Assembly (NCBI GenBank): GCA_023897205.1 | Contig: JAHWDD010000001.1 | Location: 1,240,001-1,304,000, forward strand | Reading direction: 5' to 3' | Length of the DNA: 64,000 nucleotides | Source: Exophiala sp. HKRS030 | Taxonomy: Eukaryota > Ascomycota > Eurotiomycetes > Chaetothyriales > Herpotrichiellaceae | Shown here: positions 24,051 through 34,968 of the stretch, in pieces | Position numbering within the stretch: the stretch's first letter is position 1 | Layout of the letters: each line of letters opens with the position of its first letter | Translations under genes and position numbers: made by a program | The notes under the pieces: model-generated | What the model saw: only the letters and a program-made list of their open reading frames with translations | Told to the model about the DNA's origin: nothing | Database searches by the model: none

Positions 24051-24818
24051 AGAAGAACCAAGAGAGAAAGTGGAGTGATAGTTTTGATATCCAAGGTAGG
24101 CGCCACAATTGTCATGAGTTGAATCTCAGATCTGACTGACCCATGAGATAGCGGCAAAAATCAAAGTACTGACAGAATAAATGCAAATTGAGACAAGGTC
24201 GTGAGAGTCAGATTGACAAACTGGTGATGAACGCAACAAGGAGCTAGGATGTAACATTCGTGACATCCGTGCGTGTGTGTTGCCGGATCATGGGAAAGTT
24301 TACTGGGGTCAAAGGTTGATAGCATCGTGGATCAGGGAGTTTACTGGATGGTGACCTACCAGAAAATTAGGTCTTGCTATGAACGGAAGGAGTCCTGGGA
24401 TTCAAGCACGGCGAAAACAGAAGACAGGGAACAGCGAAACAGCCGAGTAGAAAGAGACATATTTTGTGGGTATCTCGAATACAAAAGTCATCTCCCGTGA
24501 TGGCTGAACTTGTCTCTTTTATGGTCTTCGTTTCCTTGTTTGAAACACAATTCGCCATCGTAATCATCTGACAAAACTTCTCAATTCGGCGAACTCTCAG
24601 TGGCGCAAGCTTGATACTTTTGTAAGCTTGAATCGATGAATCGGTGTTTGTTTTGCTGTTTCAACAACCTGCTCCGTCGTCTCGCTAGGCCTTCTCTTTC
24701 TCTGTTCCTCTCTCTCTCAGTAAAGGTCTCTGTATCTTCGTCCACCACGAAACATACACCAATCGCACTTTATATTGTTGTGTATAAAGGAGCCATGTCA
24801 GCGAAGGTAACCCGAAAG
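24051..24818. other. Convergent intergenic region
   Basis: Between the stop codons of the RBR ligase (+) and the F-box gene (-). Probably the 3' UTRs; nothing else is seen. Confidence 0.5.
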
Positions 24819-26779
24819 TTAAAAGTACTTCGACAAGACGATTTGAGTCGAAGACGTTTTAGGGTGTTGGGTGTCGGGTATTTGTGTGTGTGTGTGTGTG
24901 TGCAATATACGTACATTCGTCTCATCACATCCCGTGTTGTGATCCACACAATACACGCTCTTGCAACGTTTGCATGTCCTCCTGGATAAAGGGGCGCAAA
25001 GGCCACACAGTCGACCACATTCGTAACAGTCTCGCTGGACGGCGGGGCTGCCCTTGGGGATGGGCATGTGTGGTTGTCGTCGTCGTCGAGGGTCCTGTAA
25101 GGAAACCGAAACAATGTGTGAGAGTTTTGATCATCTGAAAGAGATCCTAGTGTCGTTTTTTGCTCGGGTACCACCAAGAGATAGAACCGAGAGAGGAAAA
25201 GGAGGAGGAGGAGGAGGAAGAAGAAGGGGAAAAAGGGGACAACCATTCTTTAGTTGGTTTGAGGGTAGTCGATTGTATTACTTACCGTTGTATAATAGTC
25301 AGGTTCTGATTCCGATTCTGTTTTCGGTTGTGCTTTCGGTTTTGTGTTTGGCTCGGTCGTCCTCGTCTCCGATGACGACGACGATGATGACGACGGGTTA
25401 AAGCAATCCTTGCACCACCATCTGTGACAATTCTCGCAGTACCGATTGGTGAGACACCAGGCGCACGAGGCGATCAATCTCTGCGGCGGAAGTGGCTGCT
25501 CGGTATGGCTATCACCGTCGGTGTCGGCGTTGTCCGGGTCGTGGTGGAGGTGCAACGGCGGCGGCGGCGGCGGACGGACGGCATCGACGAGGTTGCCTGA
25601 CCACGGAGGAGGCCAGAGGAGGGGAAACTCCCTCGGCGAGGACCTCCCCCAGACCGGCGTCCCGGGCGGCGCGCGGCCGCACCCTGCGCACCCCGACGGG
25701 CCCAGGGCGACGCTCGCGAGGGGCGGGACCCCGGGCTTGTTGTCGTCCAGGTACTCCCTCGAGGCCGGGTGGAGGACGGCGTTCATGTCGGCGTGCATGT
25801 GCGTGCAGAGGACGGCGTCAAAGTTGACGACGCCCGAGCACGCGGCGAGGGTCTCCTCCCACGAGCTCCGCCGCATGTGGCCCGTGACGATGGCCTGGCC
25901 ATTGGGCTCGTACCACAGACAGTAATCCCCGCCCGGGTCGAAGCTGGACTTGGGCTCGTTCACGACCAGGTGGCCGGCGAACCCGAAGGGAGGAGGGCCG
26001 GATTCGTTCCGCACGGCTCGGTGGTCGCCGGCGTGGTCTACAGCGGTGGCGGTGTGTGGTGAGGGAGAAGAGGAGGACGGGGAAACCCGCGGGGGAGGTT
26101 GGAACACGTACAAGCCCTGGAGGCGAGGCGTACCTTCGGGCCGCGAGGGTCGACAGATGTGCCGGAGGAGTTGTTGGAGTTTGGTCTCGTTGAGGTTCAG
26201 GCAACCCCTGACGCTGAGCAGGCGGACGTGGTAGTCCGGGGACGTGACGAGTTCGTGCAAAAGGTCGTTGGTCACGGAGGCGAGCTTGTCCATGACGAGA
26301 GTCTGCACGTTGGCGAGGACCTTGAACCTCCCGAGCTTGGAGAGCACCCCCCTCAAGGGGCCTGAGTAAAAGTCGTCCTCGGTCAGGGCCTCGTCCATGC
26401 GTACGTTGCGCCACCGGTTGCCTCCGTTGTCGATGCCGAACCCCTGCTGCGGGCTGTGTTGGTGGATGACGACCCAGGCGCCACGGCTCCGCGACACGTC
26501 GGCGTACCGAAAGACGCTGGGCGTGGACAACAGGATCGACCTCAACTCCTGGCAGGTCTGGCACAGTGCGAAAATCACCCGGATCGGGAGGTAGCGGACG
26601 ATGTGATCCAGGATGAGGCCGTTGGAGAACAAGTCCAGTAGTGACGACGATGACGATGGCTCAAATATATCCGTCGGTGTCAGTGTCGACAAGGCCGTGG
26701 TGACGACGGACATGGTGGTGGTCGAGGGCTGCGGTGGTGTTGACTCTGATGGTGACAGAGGAGTCAAATCTGAAGCCAT
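24819..26779 (-). CDS. F-box protein with C-terminal Cys-rich zinc-binding region
   Basis: Exon 1 (25286-26779) and exon 2 (24819-25094) are joined across a 191-bp intron (GTAAGT...TTACAG) to give about 589 aa. Residues 45-100 look like an F-box: LFSNGLILDHIVRYLPIRV then IFALCQTCQELRSIL. F-box proteins recruit targets to SCF ubiquitin ligases through Skp1. A leucine-rich stretch follows (VTSPDYHVRLLSVRGCLNL). The C-terminus has paired cysteines, CAWCLTNRYCENCHRWWCKD in exon 1 and CYECGRLCGLC plus CKRCKSVYCVDHNTGC in exon 2, which suggests a structural zinc site assembled from both exons. The last residues are encoded through a TG repeat (24883-24902). A further GTACGT donor just after the zinc motif means the true C-terminus could lie elsewhere. 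Confidence 0.78.
24883..24902. repeat. (TG)10 microsatellite inside the F-box gene's last exon
   Basis: Perfect TG tract; on the minus strand it reads HTHTHT in the predicted C-terminus. Confidence 0.9.
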
Positions 26780-27288
26780 GGTTTGTCACATAACAGCCCC
26801 TCAGGAAGCCCCTCGCTCCCTAAAAGGGGACTTGATATAAAGACAAGGATGGGGAAAATAATGAGTGACAAGTAGAAGGAAGAGGTCGATGGTGGACGAG
26901 GCACAAGACCAGAGACGGTGAGAATGATAGTTGACTATTCCTTTTGTGGAAAGTCCAAGAGAGAACTAATTCCTCTTTGGGACAGTCCAAAGAAGGCTGA
27001 GTGAAGATCTACTCAGGTATTATACAACAGCTAATTATATCACAAGCATGTTCAAGACTAGGATTGAATAAAACATGTATTGATAAGAATAATATGCAAC
27101 ACTCACTCCTATGTGATGCCATGCACCGTACCCAACCATCCTAATTATAATCCTGTAGCCTCGTTCCCATGGGAACCCTTGATAAGCCCTCGTTGAACCA
27201 AACGCCCTCGCTCGATGTCTATCTATTCGGTGCTATGTCCATGGAAACCTGTGAAGATCTTGTGTATGGTACCCGACCTTTGCCCTGC
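26780..27288. other. Intergenic, AT-rich
   Basis: Promoter side of the F-box gene and 3' side of the exchanger gene. Contains AT-rich sequence around 27000-27100 but no gene. Confidence 0.5.
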
Positions 27289-30200
27289 TCACAGTTCACG
27301 AGCCGGTCTAACACTAGAAACACCCATGGGGCCGGGACCACCAGATTGCCAGGCGTTTGCTTCCATGATCGTGAGCGTCGTGAACCCACTGAAATAGTAT
27401 CCCATCACGACCACAAGATATGTCATGACCAGGATACTACCTTTGAAGTAGTTGCTCTTCCCTTCACCTGACATATAACTCAACAAGAACACGCACAGGA
27501 TAACAGTCACCATATCCCACTGCGGAAAGATGAGGTTGAAGGTGTGATCAATGAGATCGCCAGCATCGATGAACCGACCATGTACCGCTGAGAATAGCAC
27601 CAACGCTGGGATTTGCAGCAAGCAAACTTGCAGTGCATATGCCGAGCCAATTTCCATGCTCAATGCAATGTTTCCGTTCATAGCAAAGGAAATGGCGTTC
27701 AGGAACTCGGTGGTGTTGGGTACCAGCGCGAACAGAGTTATACCGAGGAATTTCTCATCAATGTCGACTGACTCAAGAACGACGTCTACCGTATCGACCA
27801 GGATTTCGGCGACGATCGCATATGCCACAGTCGCGGTCAACAGGATGACGGACGATTTGGTTCGACTCCAATTTGGTGCGTCATGTCCACCTGGTTCTCC
27901 AGTTTCAGCTCCTCCATGTGGAGCGGCATGCTCAAGAGCAGGTGTGGCAAAGGCGTCTTGGTCAGTCACAGTTGTCTTCCGGCTGACGCTCGGTCTTTGA
28001 ATTTTAACAGTGTCCAATTTGTATGCATGAGTTGCCTGGTAGGCCGCAGTTCGTGGGTGATTAACCGCGTCTCTTGCGGCAACGGTGGCTGCGGTGGCTG
28101 CAATCTCTGCAACCTGTCGGACCAAATTATTGTTGTCTTCTTCAGACAAGGAAGGTACAAATGGTAGACTTTCAGGACTTGCGGCCAGATCCGTCCCATG
28201 GCTTGATTTAGGTGGTACAAGGTGTGGGAGGTCGCTTTGGTCGCCAAGGCGTGCATGGCGAACTGACTTGGGCGTGACTGGACGCTCGCGTTCATTTTGA
28301 GCATCACTTTCAGATGGAAGACCAGCCGAGCGAAGTGACTGTCCTAGGATTCGCTTGTAGAGTTGTGACTCGCGGATCGCTGTCCTCGGTACATAGCCGT
28401 TTGGATTGTTCAGAAACTGCGAATTGACCACACTGGGATGCCGGGTGTCCAGGGGACTGACATCCGTAGCTTGCCCACCAGGAGGTGCCTTCTTCTCCTC
28501 TGGATCTGTGCTCCAAATAATGGCAGCGTGTGTTCTTAGAGTGAAGAGTAGCCCAATGATGTAAGAGGAGAACAAAAAGATAGCTGCCATCCAACAGTAT
28601 GGTCGGACTGCCTTCACGTAGAACTCGTCTGTGATGGCTGGAAGTTGCCGGAAATAACATTGTCGACAGTCTCTCGGGTCCAAGTCATCGTTTGTGCATG
28701 ACCTGCAAATCAATTCGTGGCTGCCATATATTTTGTAAAAGAGCGTCGGCCCAAAGGCTGCAATTGTCGCAAATAGTAGCATAGTGGACGTGGCGCCAGC
28801 AGATCTGACATTGAAACGTTGAGTCTTTCGCTTAATGGCACCAAAACACATGGAGAGTCCAGGAAGGAGTAGAATGCCAGCGAAAATGCTGCCAATGATA
28901 CTACCTTCCACCAGTGCCCCTTTACCTTCGTTGAGCGCGATGCAATATAGATAAACCTCGACGACAGTGGAAAAGAATGCATTGACAGCAGCCCCCATTC
29001 CCATTGAGGATTGTGCAGATATCGATGCTACTGCTTGCCCAATGAAATATGCCAAAGGAATGATGGAGATCAATGCGAGCGTGAACGTCAGGGCCGGACT
29101 GGTAAGCCAGAAGTTGATTCCCAAGGCCACCTTCAGGACGAAATAGTCCAGAATGACGAAGACCACCACAGCGAGAAAATTGATGAGGAAGATGTTGGTC
29201 CCGTCGACAGTGTATTTCCAGTATTTGATGCCGACCGCACGATAGGTGCATAGAAGGATCGATGATGGCTTGGTTGAGCTTCTAGCAGTCGAGACATCGC
29301 GATGGAACTTGAGTGCAAGAGGCCGTTTTCGTAAATTGGAGAACAGGATGAGTGTAACTCGGCCCATAGGGATCCAGAAGACCATCAGCCAGCAGATACC
29401 AGAGGCGAGAAGCAGGAGGGGCGCCACATAGAAATAATAGACGACGAAGAAAATAACTCGGCCCAGGGTCCACTGACCACGACCGAAAAGACGACGCTTT
29501 TTGTTAGACATGGTGGTATTTTGTCGGTCACTTCTACCACTTCGAGCCAGGAGACTGTCGGTCTCACTTGCAGAGTCTATGCTGTTCCGATGTCGACCGA
29601 CAATTGAGCCTGAATGAGTGAGCGTTGGACCGAACATGAGTCGACCATATTCAAGATCACCACTCTGCCATCGTTCGTATTCGCTGATGCTTCGGCCTTC
29701 GCCTTCGTCTTCTTCCACATAATTCTCGTCTTGAACAAGTTTGACAAACTTCCCAAAGGGCCAGAAGAGATAGTTGGACAATTCCAAGAACACTCTGCCG
29801 TACGCAGCCGCACTAGGGTCGAAGGCGAAGATGAAGCAAGCAAGGGCTGCAATGGCCGCGGTGACAGCTAACCACCAGCCAAAGAAAACAGTCCAGAGGC
29901 AATTGAAGAACCATAGCCACGGACTTACGATCTGGCTCGGAGATGAATGGATGTCCTCTTCCGCAGCTTTCTCGACAGATCTCCCTTTCTTGTATAAGGC
30001 AGGCTTCCATATTCTGATACCAAAGGGGTGGGTTTGATTGATAGCTAATTGTCTATCCCGTAAAGTGAAGCTCTCTGCATCACTCAGCTCTTCCTCTTCA
30101 TTGTCCCCCAGATTCCCAGCTTCGGGATCATTTGCAGGCTCTTCGGGGTCGGCCTCGACAGGCTCCTCTGGGGTGGTCTCTTCGGGTTCCTCTTCTGCAG

Positions 30201-30673
30201 AATCGACACGTGCTAGAGGCGCTGGGTGAGTTCTTCGACGAACAGTAGACTGTTGTCGAGATATGCTGGGTGTAACTTGCATACTATTCGCCTCTTCAAC
30301 CTCTGACGGGTCGTCGTCAACCGAGAATTGCTCCCCACGGTGAGGCAGTAATTTTCCCGCTCGAGTGGACGACCTTCGCATCGTTGGCGGTTTCTTGGGT
30401 CTCGTCAATTGAGGAGAAAGGGGTGGGAAGTCGGAGACATCGTCGACTCGGGAAGTGAGAGGTCGCTGGCTGGCAGTAGCCTGTACGTTGCCGAGAGTGC
30501 CTGCAGTTCTGTTAGATGTCACTGCAGAATTCTATGTGTTGCCAATTACCATAGTCCCTTCTAATGGTGTCCGGGGCAAGTGAACCGCCCGTGGGTTCAG
30601 CTTGCGTGTCTGGAACAGACCGGAGCACTGGGCTTTTCGCTGGGCTCCTCAGAGGTGTCTCGCTTCCAGACAT
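27289..30673 (-). CDS. Vnx1-like vacuolar monovalent cation (or Ca2+)/H+ exchanger
   Basis: Exon 1 (30550-30673) encodes MSGSETPLRSPAKSPVLRSV... and joins exon 2 (27289-30500) across a 49-bp intron, giving about 1111 aa. The N-terminal 190 residues are cytosolic, acidic and Ser-rich. A conserved block IRIWKPALYKKGRSVEKAAE follows, then at least eleven hydrophobic segments. The two inverted exchanger repeats are visible: SMGMGAAVNAFFSTVVEVYL before LLLPGLSMCFGAIKRKTQRF, and a second repeat with LVPNTTEFLNAISFAMNGN. These are hallmarks of the Ca2+/cation antiporter superfamily (CAX branch). The long N-terminus and size fit yeast Vnx1, a vacuolar Na+,K+/H+ antiporter, better than the shorter Vcx1. 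A central loop of about 200 residues with RESQLYKRILGQSLRSAG is probably regulatory. Ion preference cannot be read from sequence. Confidence 0.88.
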
Positions 30674-31638
30674 ACTGGATGTTCTGATGTACTGAGTTAG
30701 GCGGCAGGCCGAGAGAGACGAATCGAGGGCACGAGGTCCAAGCAAGGCAAATGAATGCCTGAGACAGGCCTGCAGCACATCAGATAATCATAAAGATACA
30801 GATATAGTCAGTTGATCTATCGGTAGGAAAGGTATGAGGAGTAATGGCGACGATGGCGCTGTGGGGAGTTGAACTGGCGGCGAAGAACCAGCGACAACAC
30901 GTCAATCGAGGCACGTGCGAAGGATATCAGCAAGTCAGAAGAAACAGATGATGCATGAAATGTACACAAAAAGCCTGCAGCTCCGGCCCACTTGTTGATG
31001 GATATGGAGACGGAGATGGTCCGGGGTGGCTCACCCAGGCTGCCCTACACCCACTAGAGAGGATGACACCAGCTGAAGTGTACCTATGTAGGTAGCTAGG
31101 TTACCAGACATGTAGAAGTGTGTTATCTAAAGGTCTCTATCATCCGAGTACCCGTACCGCATTATCTTGAGCTCCATTCCTTACCAAATAGCGGTTGTAA
31201 TACGTTTCTTATGCAGTGATGTTCGGTGTTGCGCTGTTCTTGTAATAAGACCAAAGATGGCAAAGATGAAGTAGTGGGACACCAGTGCCCGAGCGTGACC
31301 TTGAGCATGCCTAAAGTGAAGCCAATAGGGCATGTCAGGCGGTACGGTTAGTGCCTATCGACGGGTTCCAGGAGGGTTGCATGAGGGTCACAGAGGGCGC
31401 CAAGGGCCCTTGTCCTCGCCTAAAAACCCGAAGTCTGCAAGAGAAGCATCGGCTTATGTAAGTCACTCTCAGCCTCGCCGCAGCTGCGCCAACGAGGCTG
31501 TTCCCAAGGCTGCGTTTTGTAAACGCGGCCAATGTGTCTATTTCCTCCCTCGCCATCAACGACCGCACTCATTGTTCCTACCGCCCTCCATCCTGACAAT
31601 ACCTCTTCGTATCACCCGAGTCCGCGTCTTGAAACATC
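30674..31638. other. Divergent promoter region (exchanger / rpt6)
   Basis: 965 bp shared by two divergently transcribed genes. I looked for the yeast proteasome element GGTGGCAAA near rpt6 and did not find it. No gene is seen. Confidence 0.5.
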
Positions 31639-32910
31639 ATGGCTCTTGACAACTTTTATCACAACAAAATCGAATCACTCAAGCTTGAAATCATCCAAGG
31701 TCAAGCCGTCCTCCGAAGACTAGAAGCTCAGCGAAATGACTACAACTCAAGAGTACGGCTATTACGAGAAGAGCTGGGGCTTCTTCAACAGCCAGGATCA
31801 TATGTCGGAGAGGTCGTGAAAGTAATGGGCACCAAAAAAGTACTGGTCAAAGTACATCCAGAAGGCAAATATGGTTAGTGTCGATTGTTTCGCTGGTACC
31901 ACCTTAGCTGACAGGATTTTAGTCGTCGACATCGCAGACAATGTCGATATCTCCAAGCTGACGGTCGGAAAACGTGTTTCCTTGCTCTCGGATTCCTACA
32001 AGCTCGAGAAAATGCTCCCCTCATCGGTCGATCCTCTAGTGTCGCTCATGATGGTCGAGAAAGTGCCGGACAGTACATATGACATGATCGGTGGACTGGA
32101 TCAACAGATCAAGGAAATCAAAGAGGTCATCGAGCTTGGTTTAAACCATCCAGAACTATTCGAATCCTTAGGTATCGCCCAACCGAAAGGTGTTCTACTC
32201 TACGGTCCTCCTGGAACCGGAAAGACCCTCCTGGCTCGTGCTGTGGCGCATCACTCCAATTGCAAATTCATCAGAGTATCTGGGTCCGAGTTGGTGCAGA
32301 AATATATCGGCGAAGGCAGTCGAATGGTCCGAGAACTTTTCGTCATGGCAAGAGAACAGGCCCCTAGCATCATATTCATGGACGAAATCGACAGTATAGG
32401 TTCCAGCCGTGTTGAGGGAAGCAGTGGAGGTGATTCAGAAGTACAGAGAACCATGTTGGAATTGCTGAATCAGCTGGATGGTTTCGAGCCTACCAAAAAC
32501 ATCAAAGTTATCATGGCCACTAACCGACTGGATATTCTAGATCCTGCAGTAAGTACAAGAACTCCCATCGTGACATATGCATACTGATTCTCATGCGACA
32601 GTTACTCCGGCCTGGTCGCATCGACCGAAAGATCGAATTCCCCCCGCCAACGGTCGAAGCCAGAGCCGATATTTTGAGAATCCACTCAAGAAGCATGAAC
32701 TTGACCAGAGGGATCGACTTGAAGAAGATTGCAGAGAAGATGAATGGATGTTCAGGCGCTGAACTCAAGGGTGTCTGCACAGAAGCAGGCATGTTCGCCT
32801 TGCGAGAACGAAGGATTCATGTCACCCAGGAAGATTTCGATCTTGCCACGGCCAAAGTACTCAACAAGCACGACGACAAGGAAGTCTCGCTGGGCAAACT
32901 GTGGAAGTAG
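31639..32910 (+). CDS. rpt6: 26S proteasome regulatory ATPase subunit Rpt6
   Basis: Three exons (31639-31873, 31923-32548, 32602-32910), with introns of 49 and 53 bp, encode 389 aa, the usual length. An N-terminal coiled coil (residues 5-50) is followed by an OB-type domain. The AAA+ module has Walker A GPPGTGKT at about residue 174, Walker B IIFMDEID at about 229, sensor-1 ATNR and the arginine finger stretch [27 protein letters not shown] and the C-terminal SLGKLWK are close to Rpt6/PSMC5 and Sug1 (other Rpt subunits end differently). It acts in the base of the 19S particle, unfolding ubiquitinated proteins and opening the 20S gate. The genomic read-through past each donor hits a stop, so splicing is required. 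Confidence 0.97.
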
Positions 32911-33363
32911 ATGGTTTCTCATATCCATCTTCTCGTCATTCATGTTTCTGCATAGCGACAAAATGTAATGTTATCAAACTTGGGGTCGGGCAAGGATAGA
33001 AGTCCTTCTGGTTTCAAGATGGCAGGCATACCCGGCGTCAAAGTGATACAACATATCCGAATGTTGAAGATGCGCCGTTTACAGGATAGCCTTTTCACTC
33101 CTCTAGGGACGAGGCCTTGGTAGACACAACACGACTTGTTCAAAGTTCAAAAGAGCTCCCTGTTGTCGTTGATGTAATGTTGATTTCTATGGCTCTATTT
33201 TCTTCCTGTATCGCTGTGGTACTGCCAGGCAATGCTATGCTGTCTCACTCCCACTTGATTTTCTCGTTCCAATTTTCCAAGTCTGTATCAGATCCAACCC
33301 AGGGCGGTGCCCAACCCATGTGATACTCTGTGACCCCAACGTGGAGGGGATGGCGGTTCTGGT
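32911..33363. other. Convergent intergenic region
   Basis: 3' regions of rpt6 (+) and the inositol monophosphatase gene (-). No other feature seen. Confidence 0.5.
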
Positions 33364-34314
33364 TCAGTGCTCGTACACCATCTCACCTTCGATATGGCTC
33401 CAAAATTCCTTGACCAACTCCTTTTGGCCCTCCCCGTCCTTGGCCCCTTTTACGGCGAGATACTTTCGGTGGGTGACGGGGATGTCGAACCGTCCACTCG
33501 GGTTCCCGTCGACGATGACACCTCCCGCCTCGGTCAGGATCACCCACCCAGCGCAGACGTCCCACGCCCAACATCCGCCCTCCCAGTACGCGTCCAGCAC
33601 CCCCTCGGCGACGCCGCAGAGGTTCAAGGCCGCGCTCCCCAACGCCCGGGCGCTGTGCACCATGGCGCCCCCGTCCTCCTTGCTCCGGCCCAGGCGAGCC
33701 CACGTGTCGGTCTTGGTCTTCCAATTCCGTCCCGACCGGTCGCTCCCGAACTCGATGGCCACGACACACTCGTCGAGGCCACCCAGGGCGGTGAGTTCTT
33801 TCGTGGGCAGTTTCGTACCTTGGTCGCGACTCGGGGGCTGTCGTCGTTCTTGGGGGTGACCGGCAGGAACGTCAAACACAAAACTCCCTTTGCCCTTGAC
33901 GCCAGTGTACAATCGGCCGGTGAATGGGTTATACACGACACCCACGCTGGGGGTCCTGTCGATCGCGAACCCCAACGACACGGAAACATAAGGAAACCGG
34001 TGTACAAAGTTGGTGGTGCCGTCGATCGGGTCGACGACGAACGTCGGTTCCGGCCCAAGTTTCTGACCGGGTTGGTACGTCTCTTCTCCCATGAAGGAGA
34101 ACCCCGGGTACAGGGTGCGCAGCTCGGACGAGATGAAGGCCTCGACGGCCTGGTCGGTCTCGGTGACCAGGTCGGCGCTGTTCTTTTTGGTGTTGCTGGA
34201 GCTGGTGCTCGGCCGGGCATCCGTGATCATGCGTCCCGCTCTGAGTGCGATGGAAACCAAATGGTCCCGGAGGAGGTCGAGGTCGATGTCCACACCTGTT
34301 GTTGTGGATGACAT
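33364..34314 (-). CDS. Inositol monophosphatase family protein
   Basis: A single exon encodes 316 aa. The metal-binding motifs of the family are intact: GEET (E77, E78), DPIDGTTN with D95 and D98, and EGGCWAWDVCAGWVILTEAG with D252. The enzyme class removes phosphate from myo-inositol 1-phosphate using Mg2+ and supplies inositol for phosphoinositides. Fungal relatives include the quinate-cluster gene qutG, but no quinate genes lie nearby, so a general IMPase role is more likely. A 30-residue polar insertion around residues 150-180 (rich in Pro, Arg, Gln) is unusual for IMPase and may be lineage-specific; no splice sites suggest that it is an intron. Lithium sensitivity is a property of the family. 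Confidence 0.93.
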   Translation of the reverse strand: MSSTTTGVDIDLDLLRDHLVSIALRAGRMITDARPSTSSSNTKKNSADLVTETDQAVEAFISSELRTLYPGFSFMGEETYQPGQKLGPEPTFVVDPIDGTTNFVHRFPYVSVSLGFAIDRTPSVGVVYNPFTGRLYTGVKGKGSFVFDVPAGHPQERRQPPSRDQGTKLPTKELTALGGLDECVVAIEFGSDRSGRNWKTKTDTWARLGRSKEDGGAMVHSARALGSAALNLCGVAEGVLDAYWEGGCWAWDVCAGWVILTEAGGVIVDGNPSGRFDIPVTHRKYLAVKGAKDGEGQKELVKEFWSHIEGEMVYEH

Positions 34315-34968
34315 TTTTTGGATTTTGTAGGTATAGATATGGGTTTAGACTTAGTCGAAGTGATTTCGAGTTGTTTTACTCTTTCCCTGTGAAATGTCCA
34401 AACAAATATGATGGTTGTTGGATAAATGTTGAGGAGGCTTGCTTGTCTGTTGGCCTCTCCTAGTATGGACAAGAGATGACCAGTCTGTCCGGGTCGAATT
34501 ATAGGTATCTTTGTTACGCGGTACGCTATAGGGGGATATTGAAATCAAAGTACAAAAATATTTGAAGTATCAAGATCTATCGGACAATGACGGCGAACTG
34601 CATTGTCCCAAGACCACAAAAAAGTTCCCACCAACTTGTGGTCGAATCATAACCCGAACTATCACCACGAGTAGATATACAGTGAACTGTATCAAGACAT
34701 TGAAATTATACCATGTACTCGTATCAAGCACCCCCTTGATATGCTGATGAGAACACTCTGATACACATGCCAGGCCTTTGATGTATTCGTCTTGAAGGGA
34801 AGAAGCGAGAACGAATCTCTCCAGGTTTAAACAGCCAATATAATAATAACAATAATACTGACTCACGCCAGAAACGCACTCGCTCAAAAAGGACAAGACT
34901 AGAAAAACACCAGACATGGTTCGGTACAAAATCACTGACATTATGGATCTCATGTTCGTCCTCAGCGA
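34315..34968. other. Intergenic region
   Basis: Promoter of the IMPase gene and 3' region of the downstream membrane-protein gene; no gene seen. Confidence 0.5.

Noticed and set aside
25818..26564. Long alternative frame within the F-box gene
   Set aside because: Arg/Pro-rich shadow frame in GC-rich coding sequence; the overlapping frame has the F-box and zinc motifs.
31100..31638. Search for the yeast proteasome control element upstream of rpt6
   Set aside because: GGTGGCAAA was not found; the element is not expected to be kept in all filamentous fungi.
33367..34311. 314-codon plus-strand frame over the inositol monophosphatase gene
   Set aside because: It is the complement of a clearly conserved gene in GC-rich DNA, without any domain of its own.
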